Of a stretch of 51,059 bases of DNA, positions 1 to 7,237 are shown piece by piece. The number at the start of each line of letters is the position of its first letter. Positions within the stretch are counted from its first letter, which is position 1. A program made the position numbers and the translations under genes. This DNA is from Polyangiaceae bacterium (lineage in GTDB: Bacteria; Myxococcota_A; Polyangia; Polyangiales; Polyangiaceae): the NCBI GenBank assembly GCA_029266615.1, contig JAQSWN010000015.1, positions 1 through 51,059 of the forward strand, given 5' to 3'. Below the pieces are notes generated by a model, which worked only from the letters and a program-made list of their open reading frames with translations, did no database searches and was not told the origin of the DNA.

Positions 1-144
1 GTCGCCCAGCTCGAGCGGCCCGGAATCTTGCCCTCCGAGCACACGCTGGCAGTGGCTCGAGAAGGACGTAAACTCCAAGCGCAGCATCGGCCAATGGCGC
101 TGCCCTGCGAGAAACATCTCTCGAACGGTGTCTTGCCCGATCAT
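1..144 (-). CDS. Partial N-terminus of a probable sigma-70-family factor (cut by window edge)
   Basis: Only the first 48 codons are present; the gene runs off the left edge. The reading frame starts with ATG at 144, preceded on its own strand by a GAGGG ribosome-binding site a few bases upstream. The peptide begins MIGQDTVREMFLAGQRHWP and continues with an F..F..HCQRVLGG stretch. The pattern FLxGQxxWP, a hydrophobic strand, then F..H..R is how many myxobacterial sigma-70-like factors start, before the region that contacts RNA polymerase. That identity is recalled from the family and is inferred from a short segment, so it could be another small helical protein. It is divergent from the lipoprotein gene at 618. 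Confidence 0.5.
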   Translation of the reverse strand, partial: MIGQDTVREMFLAGQRHWPMLRLEFTSFSSHCQRVLGGQDSGPLELGD

Positions 145-397
145 GACCCTCGACCACGTGTCCGTGCGGCGGAACCCGTGCGCGGGGCGCAGCCGGCCGG
201 AGCGGCGACCAGCTTACCGCAGGACGCGCGCCGCCGCGCGGTCAAGGTCCGCAACCTGGATTTCCCGGCCGAGGGCCGCCTTCTGACGGTCGAGTGCCGG
301 CCGCTCGATAACGGCGAGGTGGCTCAGGCCGCGGGCCCTGGCCAACGGCGCCAAGCTGCCGCACCTCCGCCCACGCCCACGTACAACCCCTGCGAGT

Positions 398-419
398 GGT
401 TCCAAGGGTCGTTGGAACC
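398..419. repeat. Perfect inverted repeat, 8-bp stem and 6-base loop
   Basis: GGTTCCAA at 398-405 pairs with TTGGAACC at 412-419 around the loop GGGTCG. No T-run follows on either strand, so it is not a standard intrinsic terminator. It could be a regulator site or an RNA hairpin in the leader between the two divergent genes. Confidence 0.4.
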
Positions 420-426
420 GGCCTGA

Positions 427-546
427 ATGATTCTCTCTACGGCACCCGAAAAATGCCCGTGCATGGACCATTTCGAAACGGCTCGGTACGGGCAAGCGGA
501 GTTTTCCGTTCCGAACGCACTGGAAAAAATTGTTGAGCACTTTTGA
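427..546 (+). CDS. Possible 39-residue small protein
   Basis: An open frame from ATG 427 to TGA 546 encodes MILSTAPEKCPCMDHFETAR followed by a further 19 residues ending KIVEHF. The composition is varied and balanced, unlike the Arg/Pro-rich translations of non-coding frames here, and the local base composition is less GC-rich. A CPC motif sits at residues 10-12. There is no good ribosome-binding site before the ATG, and I do not recognise the sequence. It lies just after the 398-419 hairpin. Confidence 0.2.
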   Translation: MILSTAPEKCPCMDHFETARYGQAEFSVPNALEKIVEHF

Positions 547-617
547 TGCCCAGGGGCCGCCTTGGTGCTGCTGACAACGCGCTTTCGCCCACCAGTCACG
601 GTCCGGGAACCCCAATC

Positions 618-2402
618 ATGAAGTACCGAGTAACTAGCCGCGCATCGACTCTGGGATGCGGAGTCGCGATCGCCGGGATGGTCTTCCTCCAAGCCGCCTG
701 CACCGCCAGCGTGGACGCCAACGGCATGGGGAACCCTGGCACCGGCGCGGCAGCGGCTGCGGGCGGCGCCAGCGCCACCGGCGGCACCGGCATGATCCAA
801 GGCGGCAACGGCCCCATCGCCTGCGACGGCGGCACGGTCATCGACTCGAAGCGCCTCGTTCGCCTCAGCTTCCACCAAATCTCGAACACCATTCGTGCGC
901 TGTTCGACAGCACCCTCGGCCAAAAGATCGACACGGACTTCGAGATCGGGTCCGAAGCCGCCATTGCGCGCACCTTCCCCCCTCTCGCCAGCCCGCGCGA
1001 GCAAGGTGTCATCAGCAAGACCATCTGGCCGCTGAACGACCAGATCGCCGCCGCGGCGGGCAACTACACGCTCGCCAACCTGAGCACGATCACGGGCTGC
1101 GGCGCCGCCCCGACCGACGAGTGCGCCCAAGGCTTCGTGAAGACGTTCGCGGAGAAGGCATTCCGCCGCCCGCTTACGGAAGCCGAGGTGGCGTCTTTGC
1201 TCACCGTCTACACGGAGGTCAAAGCGCAGTTCACCACCGTACCGGAGGCAATCCAGCACAGCGTCTACGCGATCATGCAATCGCCCCAGGTGCTGTACCG
1301 CACGGAGTTTGGCGCGGACGCCAAGCAAGCCGGGCCCCTCACCAGCTACGAGATCGCGAGCGAGCTGTCTTACTTCTTGACCGACGCTCCTCCCGACCAA
1401 GCCTTGTTGGACGCGGCCAAGCAGAACCAGCTCACCACGCCCGAGCAGATTGGTCCGCACGTCGATCGCATCCTCGCCACGCCGTCCGCGCGGAAGAACC
1501 TGGAAGGTGCGATGTTCTCTTACTTCAAGCTGGACAACCTCGCGTCGGTCAAAATCGACGACGAGGGATTCACCAACGGCACCGCGGCCAAGCCGTACAC
1601 CGGCATCCGTGAATCCTCCTACCGAGAAGCGGAGTTGTTCTTCGAGAAGACGTTGTGGAATGGCCCGCTCGACGGTCTGCTCACCTCGAAGAAGAGCGCG
1701 ATCAACACGACGTTGGCCGCCTTCTACGGCATCACCCTGCCGACCACCCCCGCCGACGAGAACACCTTCTTGGAGGTGGAGCTCCCCGCGAACCGCGCCG
1801 GTTTGCTCACGCAAGCAGGTTTCTTGGCGTCCAACTCACGGCCGGACGTGCCATCGGTCGTGGCGCGCGGGTTGGTGATCAACGCCGCGCTCCTGTGCGC
1901 AACCAATCCTCCGTTTCCTACCGACCAGGCGACGTTGGACAAGATTGCATCGGCCAAGACTCAGTTCGCCGACGCCACGGAGCGCGCGCAGTACGAGTAC
2001 CGCATCACCACCCCCCCGTGCCTGGGTTGCCACTTGAACTTCGACGCCTACGGTCTGGCGCTCGACACTTACGATGCGATCGGCCGTTACCGCACGGTGG
2101 ATCCGCAAGGCAGACCGATCGATCCGACCGTCAAGCTACCGGGGAGCGCGGGGGGCGCTATAGCCAAGGACACGATCGAGATGCAGTCGCAGATCTCGGC
2201 CACGCCGGGCTTCGCCGCCTGCGTGTCGAAGAACATGCTCGCTTGGGCGCTCGCCGAGGGCTCTCAGCTGACCCCCTCGAGCTGCGCCGCGCAGAAAGTC
2301 GCGCAGGGCTTCGGCGCTGGCGACAAGACGTTCTCCACGATGTTGCGCGAAATCGCGATCTCGGAAGCTTTCACGAATCGTAATGCAGGAGCTGCCCAAT
2401 GA
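618..2402 (+). CDS. DUF1592/DUF1588-type (Planctomycete-style) haem-binding lipoprotein
   Basis: The 594-residue product is an exported lipoprotein. The ATG at 618 gives MKYRVTSR, a hydrophobic segment and a lipobox ending QAAC, followed by a Gly/Ala-rich linker. An earlier in-frame ATG at 543 would place 25 non-signal residues first and is rejected. The body follows the DUF1587/1595/1592/1588/1585 order of large planctomycete and myxobacterial proteins: LVRLSFHQISNTIRALF near the front, KAFRRPLTEAEVASLL, LTSYEIASELSYFL, then RAGLLTQAGFLASNSRPDVP. One c-type haem motif CLGCH lies at residues 468-472, followed by the FDAYG.AL..YDAIGRYR pattern typical of the family. The biochemical function is unknown. 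It is translationally coupled by ATGA to the DUF1552 gene. Confidence 0.9.
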   Translation: MKYRVTSRASTLGCGVAIAGMVFLQAACTASVDANGMGNPGTGAAAAAGGASATGGTGMIQGGNGPIACDGGTVIDSKRLVRLSFHQISNTIRALFDSTLGQKIDTDFEIGSEAAIARTFPPLASPREQGVISKTIWPLNDQIAAAAGNYTLANLSTITGCGAAPTDECAQGFVKTFAEKAFRRPLTEAEVASLLTVYTEVKAQFTTVPEAIQHSVYAIMQSPQVLYRTEFGADAKQAGPLTSYEIASELSYFLTDAPPDQALLDAAKQNQLTTPEQIGPHVDRILATPSARKNLEGAMFSYFKLDNLASVKIDDEGFTNGTAAKPYTGIRESSYREAELFFEKTLWNGPLDGLLTSKKSAINTTLAAFYGITLPTTPADENTFLEVELPANRAGLLTQAGFLASNSRPDVPSVVARGLVINAALLCATNPPFPTDQATLDKIASAKTQFADATERAQYEYRITTPPCLGCHLNFDAYGLALDTYDAIGRYRTVDPQGRPIDPTVKLPGSAGGAIAKDTIEMQSQISATPGFAACVSKNMLAWALAEGSQLTPSSCAAQKVAQGFGAGDKTFSTMLREIAISEAFTNRNAGAAQ

Positions 2403-3961
2403 AGTCCTACCGCTTTGCGCGCCGTTCGTTCCTCGCCAGCGTGGGAGGGGCCATCGGCCTCACCACCATGCTGGACAACTTGGCCGCCCAGGCCGAAGGC
2501 GCCAAGTCCCCTGCGCGGTTCATGCTGGCGCACTTCCCCATCGGCACCTACCGGCAGAGCTACCTGCCCACCGGCTCCCAGAACGACTTCACGTTGTCGC
2601 CGATCTTGGCGCCGTTCCAGAGCCTGCTGAGCGATATGATCGTGCTCTACGGGTTGACGGACAACCACCTACGCTGCCCCGGCGGCGGTGGGCACGAGGC
2701 GGGGACGCCGTTCGCAACGACGTGCGCGAGCGCCCAAGGCACCCGCGCCAACGGTGGCGAGGGTGACGACGGCACCGCCGGTGGCCCCTCCTTCGACCAG
2801 ATCTTCCTGAAGAACGTGCCCGGGCTGAAGGTGGGCGCCGGCTTCATGAACACGCTGGCGGACGCGCGCGTCGACTCGCTGGAAACGTCCACGCAGTGCT
2901 TGTCCTACGACTACCAGACGCGCAGCATCAAAGCCGCCAATCCTGCCGGCGCAAACATCACCGAGCACCAGCCCCTGCTGCCCGAGCTGAGCCCGTCCAA
3001 AGCCTTCGCCACGCTCTTCAGCACGTTCATGCCGGGCGGGAACACCCCGGAGAACAACGAGGCCGCGCTGCGAGTCCTCCGCAGCAAGAAGAGCGTGCTC
3101 GACTACTCCTTGCGCGAGCTGGCCCGCGTGAAGGAGCTTGCGCCCGCAAGCGAAGGGTCCAAGATCGAGGCCCACGCGGCGGCAATTCGCGACGTGGAGA
3201 TGCAGCTGCAAGCCGCGATCGCCAACGGCGGCGTCAGCCAAATGGACTGTCCGACGCCGGTCCCGCCCGATGCGAGCCTCAAGGGCCAGACCGGCTCGAA
3301 GTTCAACTACGGGAACGAAGCCACGAGCACCTCCGACGAGGACGTGCACGAGAGGATCGGTAAGGCGCATGCGGCAGTGCTGCTGGCTGCCTTCCAGTGC
3401 GACATCATCCGCGTCGCCACCTTTCAGTGGTCGCCGGGGACGAATCACGTGTCGTTCAAGGGGCTGTACCCGGCCAACCCGACCGGCAGCTACATGCATC
3501 ACCCGATGAGCCACCGCATCGGCGACCAGGGGTTTTTCAATGGCCCCCCACTAACGGGTACGGACGCGAACGCGTCGCTCTACCGGTTTTTGGTGGCGAT
3601 CAACACCTGGTACAACCAGAAGATGGCCGACATCCTCACCACCTTCAAGACCGCGAAGGACGCGCTCGGCAACAGCATCCTGGACTACACGGTCATTCCG
3701 TACGTCACGGAGGTCGGGGACCCCTCCCACGCTCGCTCCCCCAAGGCGTCGATGATCTTCGGCGGCAAGGGGCTGGGCATGAAGGGCGGGCAGTTCATGA
3801 ACTTCCAGAGCAACCAGCGTAAGCAGGTAGACGTTTACCTCACGTGCGCTCAGGCCTTGCTTCAGAACGCGGATCCACTCTCCGTCCTCCCCAAGGACGA
3901 AAAGTTCGATCGTACCGGCGCCAGTCCCATCAACGGCCTCTGGGCGCCACCCACGACTTGA
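2399..3961 (+). CDS. DUF1552 family Tat-exported protein
   Basis: This 520-residue protein starts at an ATG overlapping the previous stop (ATGA). The N-terminus MKSYRFARRSFLASVGGAIG carries a twin-arginine signal (RRSFL), so export in folded form is expected. The body matches the DUF1552 layout: FMLAHFPIGTY near residue 40, LLSDMIVLYGLTDNH, GGGGHEAG, PSFDQIFLK, then LRELARVK..A. and WSPGTNHVSFKGLYP. DUF1552 genes usually sit directly next to DUF1592/DUF1588 genes in planctomycetes and myxobacteria, as here. The pair is thought to form an exported unit, but no activity is established. The stop codon overlaps the TTG start of the next gene. Confidence 0.9.
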   Translation: MKSYRFARRSFLASVGGAIGLTTMLDNLAAQAEGAKSPARFMLAHFPIGTYRQSYLPTGSQNDFTLSPILAPFQSLLSDMIVLYGLTDNHLRCPGGGGHEAGTPFATTCASAQGTRANGGEGDDGTAGGPSFDQIFLKNVPGLKVGAGFMNTLADARVDSLETSTQCLSYDYQTRSIKAANPAGANITEHQPLLPELSPSKAFATLFSTFMPGGNTPENNEAALRVLRSKKSVLDYSLRELARVKELAPASEGSKIEAHAAAIRDVEMQLQAAIANGGVSQMDCPTPVPPDASLKGQTGSKFNYGNEATSTSDEDVHERIGKAHAAVLLAAFQCDIIRVATFQWSPGTNHVSFKGLYPANPTGSYMHHPMSHRIGDQGFFNGPPLTGTDANASLYRFLVAINTWYNQKMADILTTFKTAKDALGNSILDYTVIPYVTEVGDPSHARSPKASMIFGGKGLGMKGGQFMNFQSNQRKQVDVYLTCAQALLQNADPLSVLPKDEKFDRTGASPINGLWAPPTT

Positions 3962-4944
3962 AGCGAGCGGTCGTCGCTCTCGCGTTGCTCGGGGGGGCAT
4001 GGGCCTGCACGGGAAACCCCGGAGCAGGTGGTGCTCCCGGTCCCGACCCAGCCGAGGGCGGAGCGAGCTCAGGTACGGGAGGGGAGCCAGGCGGCGTAGC
4101 AGGGTTCGTGCCTGGCCCGAGCTGCGCCGACTTGCCGGAGAACTGTGGCCCGGACAAGGCGAGCAGCTGCTGCGCGTCCCATGTAGTGCCGGGCGGAACC
4201 TTCACGCGCGACAACGGCATTTCCGGCGAAGTGTACGCGACCGTCAGCGACTTTCGCTTGGACGACTACGAGGTGACGGTCGGCCGCTTTCGCAAGTTCA
4301 TGGAAGGCTACGCGGCACACAAACCGCAGGTGGGTAGCGGCAAAAACCCGAACAACGCGCTCGACCGAGGTTGGGACCCGACGTGGGACGCCTCCTTGCC
4401 GGCAGACGAGGAAGCACTCGCCGAGAACGTTCAAGTCTGCGGGAAGGACTTCATCACCTTCACGGCCGCGGACGAGACCCTGCCGATGAACTGCATCACT
4501 TGGTTCGAAGCCTACGCCTTCTGCATCTGGGACGGCGGGCGGCTACCGACCGATGCGGAGACCAACTATGCGGCCGCGGGCGGGAATGAGCAGCGTGAGT
4601 TTCCCTGGTCGGACCCGCCCGAGGAGATGGAGATCGACGCGAGCCACGCCACCTTCCTGCCGGAAGCGGCGGGGCCGGAGCCGGTCGGGTCCAAACCGCT
4701 CGGTGACGGGCGCTGGGGACACGCGGACCTGTCGGGCAACGAATGGGAGTGGTGCCAGGACTGGTACCGCTCTTACCCCGAGCGCTGCATCAACTGCGCG
4801 AACTTGACCGACTACTCCATTCGCGTCATTCGCGGCGGCAGCTTCTATAGTGAGCGCGAGAGTCTCTACTCGACGAGCCGGCTGTACCACGCGCCCAACC
4901 ATGCAGATTTCGGCGTCGGCGTGCGCTGCGCGCGGACCCCGTGA
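3958..4944 (+). CDS. Formylglycine-generating-enzyme-fold (SUMF1) lipoprotein, probably not a sulfatase activator
   Basis: The start is a TTG at 3958 overlapping the upstream stop (TTGA). It gives LKRAVVALALLGGAWAC, a clean lipoprotein signal, then a Gly-rich linker. The 328-residue product has the FGE-sulfatase fold: DYEVTVGRFRKF near residue 105, NCITWFEAYAFCIWDGGRLP, a DLSGNEWEWCQDWY motif and IRGGSFYSERESLYSTSR near the C-terminus. True formylglycine-generating enzymes have two catalytic cysteines in that last segment; here the positions are Ser/Tyr. It therefore probably binds or presents a ligand instead of oxidising sulfatase cysteines. It forms one operon with the DUF1592 and DUF1552 genes. 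Confidence 0.85.
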   Translation: MKRAVVALALLGGAWACTGNPGAGGAPGPDPAEGGASSGTGGEPGGVAGFVPGPSCADLPENCGPDKASSCCASHVVPGGTFTRDNGISGEVYATVSDFRLDDYEVTVGRFRKFMEGYAAHKPQVGSGKNPNNALDRGWDPTWDASLPADEEALAENVQVCGKDFITFTAADETLPMNCITWFEAYAFCIWDGGRLPTDAETNYAAAGGNEQREFPWSDPPEEMEIDASHATFLPEAAGPEPVGSKPLGDGRWGHADLSGNEWEWCQDWYRSYPERCINCANLTDYSIRVIRGGSFYSERESLYSTSRLYHAPNHADFGVGVRCARTP

Positions 4945-4996
4945 GCGCTTCCTAGGCTAAGCGCTCCCGCCCGCACGCCATCGGCTTTCGCTTCCG

Positions 4997-5917
4997 TCAC
5001 TCTAGCCTGAGGACCAAGCCGTCCGTCGCTACCTCCCAGCCAGCGGCCAACGCGAGCGCGCGCTGCGCGGACGTTTCGTTCAGCAGGGGATTGGTATTGT
5101 TCACGTGCGTGAAGATACGGCGCGGCACGCTGAGGTCACGGAGCGCTTCCAAACTGCCGCCCGGGCCTCCCACGGGTTGATGAGCCATGCTGCGCGCCGG
5201 CCCCATCCGAACCCCGAGCTCCGGTAGCTCTTCCTCGGACCAAAACGTGCCGTCCAAAAGCAGCGCGGCGGCGCCTTCGAACAACGGTCGCGCCGCTCCC
5301 GCGTCGGCGATCGCGCTCGCGTAGACCAAGCTGCCGCTCCGAGCGGTGCGGATGCGGAGGGCGACGTTGTCCTCGGCCGAAGGCTCGTACAAACCCTCGA
5401 GATGGAGCGGGGGCTTGCCGGGCACGGCCTCTGCCGTGACGAATAAGCCGCTCGCTGTTCCGTCCGCGCTGCATAGCTCGCCACTCTTTCCGAGTGCGAG
5501 CACGTGCCTCCGCAGCTGTCCTTCGAACCGCTCCAAGGTACGGAGCGCTGCGTTTTCTCGCAGCCCTTCCAGCACGCGCTCGGTCGCGTAGAGCGTCAGC
5601 GGTTGCGACTCCCGCAAGCTTAACAACCCGAGCACATGGTCCAGATCCCCATTGGTCAAGATGACGCCGCGGATCGGTGAGTCGCGGAGGCTTCGTGGCC
5701 ACAGTGGCCGATGAGCTTGCGTTTGGCGGAGCACGTCCGGCGACGCATTCAGGAGAAACCAGCTCTCGCCGTCCGCCGAGACCGCCACCGAGTCCTGCGT
5801 GCGCGCTCGCAACCCGTTACGTCCGAGCCGAACGCCCTGACAGTTCTGGCAGCCGCAATTCCATTGGGGGAAGCCGCCGCCTGCCGCCGAGCCGAGCACC
5901 AGGACGTGGAGCGTCAT
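4997..5917 (-). CDS. pqqB: PqqB, metallo-beta-lactamase-fold hydroxylase of PQQ synthesis
   Basis: The ATG at 5917 gives MTLHVLVLGSAAGGGFPQWN, the standard PqqB opening, and 306 residues in all, matching the family length. An upstream in-frame extension exists but lacks any family feature. The family marks are GCGCQNC-type cysteines (here NCGCQNC near residue 21), QDSVAVSADG, the metal-site motif LTNGDLDHVLGLL, and THVNNTNPLL near the C-terminus. PqqB acts in the cytoplasm after PqqE, hydroxylating the cross-linked Glu-Tyr intermediate. It is transcribed away from pqqA across a 153-base gap and converges on the FGE-fold gene. Confidence 0.95.
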   Translation of the reverse strand: MTLHVLVLGSAAGGGFPQWNCGCQNCQGVRLGRNGLRARTQDSVAVSADGESWFLLNASPDVLRQTQAHRPLWPRSLRDSPIRGVILTNGDLDHVLGLLSLRESQPLTLYATERVLEGLRENAALRTLERFEGQLRRHVLALGKSGELCSADGTASGLFVTAEAVPGKPPLHLEGLYEPSAEDNVALRIRTARSGSLVYASAIADAGAARPLFEGAAALLLDGTFWSEEELPELGVRMGPARSMAHQPVGGPGGSLEALRDLSVPRRIFTHVNNTNPLLNETSAQRALALAAGWEVATDGLVLRLE

Positions 5918-6070
5918 GCGCGGAGCATACGAACCGAACGCCGCGCTCGGAAGTGCAAGGGCTGCACCAACCAATCGGCCACGTGTGAGGCAGACGTGTG
6001 CGCGGCGAGGCCGAACTGACGGAGCTTCATCGTAGAGAGAGCCGCGCACGGACTTTGCTAAACGCAGCGC
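5918..6070. promoter_or_regulatory. Divergent promoter region between pqqB and pqqA
   Basis: These 153 bases must drive pqqB leftward and the pqqA-led operon rightward. I see no clear sigma-54 or -35/-10 pair that I would defend. No strong Shine-Dalgarno precedes the pqqA ATG. Confidence 0.5.
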
Positions 6071-6232
6071 ATGACCGTCTGGGAGAAACCGAGCTTCGAG
6101 GAGCTAGCTATGAACGCGGAGATCGGCGCTTACCAGCCCGAGAATCCCGAGGACGACCGCAGCCAGGAGCCGTTCGTACAAACTGCGTCGGAAGACCCGC
6201 AAAGTTGGGCAATTCCGGTCCACTGTGGCTGA
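6071..6232 (+). CDS. pqqA: PqqA, precursor peptide of PQQ, with an unusually long acidic tail
   Basis: The 53-residue peptide begins MTVWEKPSFEELAMNAEIGA and continues with Tyr21. It has the W.KP.F opening and the E-x3-Y pair (Glu17, Tyr21) that PqqE cross-links to make PQQ, at the same distance from the N-terminus as in canonical PqqA. That spacing supports ATG 6071, although a GAGGAG ribosome-binding site precedes the internal ATG at 6110 (Met14). Usual PqqA peptides are about 22-30 residues and end shortly after the Tyr. Here some 32 residues follow, starting QPENPEDDRSQEP. It overlaps pqqC by 8 bases. Confidence 0.9.
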   Translation: MTVWEKPSFEELAMNAEIGAYQPENPEDDRSQEPFVQTASEDPQSWAIPVHCG

Positions 6233-6944
6233 CGCGCCCCTCGCGTCGACCCAGGCCCTCTCCCGTGAAGAGCTGACCGCTCGCTTGCGTCAGGAAGGGA
6301 CAGCTCGCTACCACGACCTGCATCCCTTCCATGTTGCGATGCACGAGGGACGCCTCCGACGGCGCGAGCTGGAGCGCTGGGTAATCAACCGCTACTATTA
6401 TCAAACGCGCATCCCCATCAAAGACGCGCTGATCGTCGCCAAGTCGATGGATCCCGCGTTTCGGCGTAGCTGGCTGCGGCGCATCGTGGATCACGATGGC
6501 GCCGAGGCGGGGCAGGGCGGCTTGGAGCTTTGGCTGCGGTTAGGCGAGGCGCTAGGGGTAGAACGAGCGCGGCTGCTTGGCATGCAAGAAGTACTGCCAG
6601 GGGTGCGCTTCGCCTGTGACGCCTACGTGACGTTCGTGCGCGAGTCGAGCCTCGTCGAAGCGGTCGCGTCATCGCTCACCGAGTTTTTCGCGCCGGACTT
6701 GATGTCGCGCCGTATCGCCGCCTTCGAGCAGCACTACTCGTTCGTGGACCCCCGCGCGCTGGACTACTTTCGCGAGCGCGTGCCTCGTGCGCGCCGCGAT
6801 TCGAACGAAGCCATCGACTACGTGCTCGAGCACGCGGCCACGCGCGAGGCTCAGGAAGCCTGCGTCCAGGCGCTCATCCGCAAGACTCAAATCCTTTGGC
6901 ACCTGCTCGACTGCGTGCAGGCCGAGTCCGGAAGCCTCCGATGA
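6225..6944 (+). CDS. pqqC: PqqC, pyrroloquinoline-quinone synthase
   Basis: The product is 239 residues from a GTG start inside the end of pqqA. PqqC performs the last step of PQQ synthesis, an oxygen-dependent ring closure and oxidation without metal or other cofactor. Recognisable family blocks are RYHDLHPFHVAMHEG, WVINRYYYQTRIPIKDALI, LRRIVDHDG, SLTEFFAPDLMSRRI and QHYSFVDP..L.YFR. The length and all-helical pattern fit the family. It overlaps pqqD by ATGA, so translation is coupled through the operon. Confidence 0.96.
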   Translation: MADAPLASTQALSREELTARLRQEGTARYHDLHPFHVAMHEGRLRRRELERWVINRYYYQTRIPIKDALIVAKSMDPAFRRSWLRRIVDHDGAEAGQGGLELWLRLGEALGVERARLLGMQEVLPGVRFACDAYVTFVRESSLVEAVASSLTEFFAPDLMSRRIAAFEQHYSFVDPRALDYFRERVPRARRDSNEAIDYVLEHAATREAQEACVQALIRKTQILWHLLDCVQAESGSLR

Positions 6945-7237
6945 GCTCCACGGAGGACCTGTATCCGCGGCTCAGCCGCGCCGCGCGGCTACGCTTCGAC
7001 CCAAGAGCGCAAAGCTACGTGCTGCTCTCACCGGAGAGGGGCTTGCGATTGAACGAAAGCGCAGCCGCGATTTTGGAGCGTTGTACGGGCGAGCACACGG
7101 TGCCGCAAATCGTGCGCTCACTCCTGCAAGCGACGGCGTCGCCGGCCACGGCTCAACTGGAGCTGGCGGAAGACGTCTTGACGCTGCTCCTCGAGCTCGA
7201 GCAGCGGCGACTGGTCGTGTTCGGGCCGCCTCGATGA
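6941..7237 (+). CDS. pqqD: PqqD, PqqA-binding chaperone of PQQ synthesis
   Basis: The 98-residue protein starts at ATG 6941, overlapping the pqqC stop; an earlier start at 6896 would only extend into pqqC. PqqD is a small RRE (RiPP recognition element) protein that binds PqqA and delivers it to PqqE. Visible family features are the opening PRLSRAARLRFDPRAQSYVL, the LLSPERGLRLNESAAAILE strand-helix and the VPQIVRSLL helix. It overlaps pqqE by ATGA, giving the order C-D-E in which partner proteins are made together. Confidence 0.93.
   Translation: MSSTEDLYPRLSRAARLRFDPRAQSYVLLSPERGLRLNESAAAILERCTGEHTVPQIVRSLLQATASPATAQLELAEDVLTLLLELEQRRLVVFGPPR

Larger units (their letters stand above)
145..617. 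other. 473-base divergent intergenic region
   Basis: This gap separates the sigma-factor-like gene from the DUF1592 gene and should carry both promoters. I see no convincing long gene in it. Open frames on both strands have GC-driven, low-complexity translations with no recognisable domain. It holds a perfect 8-base-pair hairpin (398-419) and a small open frame (427-546). The stretch from about 430 to 545 is visibly less GC-rich than its surroundings. Confidence 0.5.

Noticed and set aside
28..426. Plus-strand 132-residue frame at the left end
   Set aside because: It overlaps the sigma-like start on the other strand, and its Arg/Pro/Ala-rich translation has no recognisable domain or ribosome-binding site.
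543..617. Upstream in-frame start for the DUF1592 gene at 543
   Set aside because: The 25 extra residues precede a complete lipoprotein signal that begins at 618.
324..1814. A 496-residue open frame on the minus strand opposite the DUF1592 gene
   Set aside because: Antisense GC-rich artefact with low-complexity Arg/Gly/Val sequence; the opposing plus-strand frame has family motifs and a haem site.
5918..6049. Longer N-terminus for PqqB from ATG 6049
   Set aside because: The extra 44 residues have no PqqB features; the family opening MTLHVLVLGS begins exactly at 5917.
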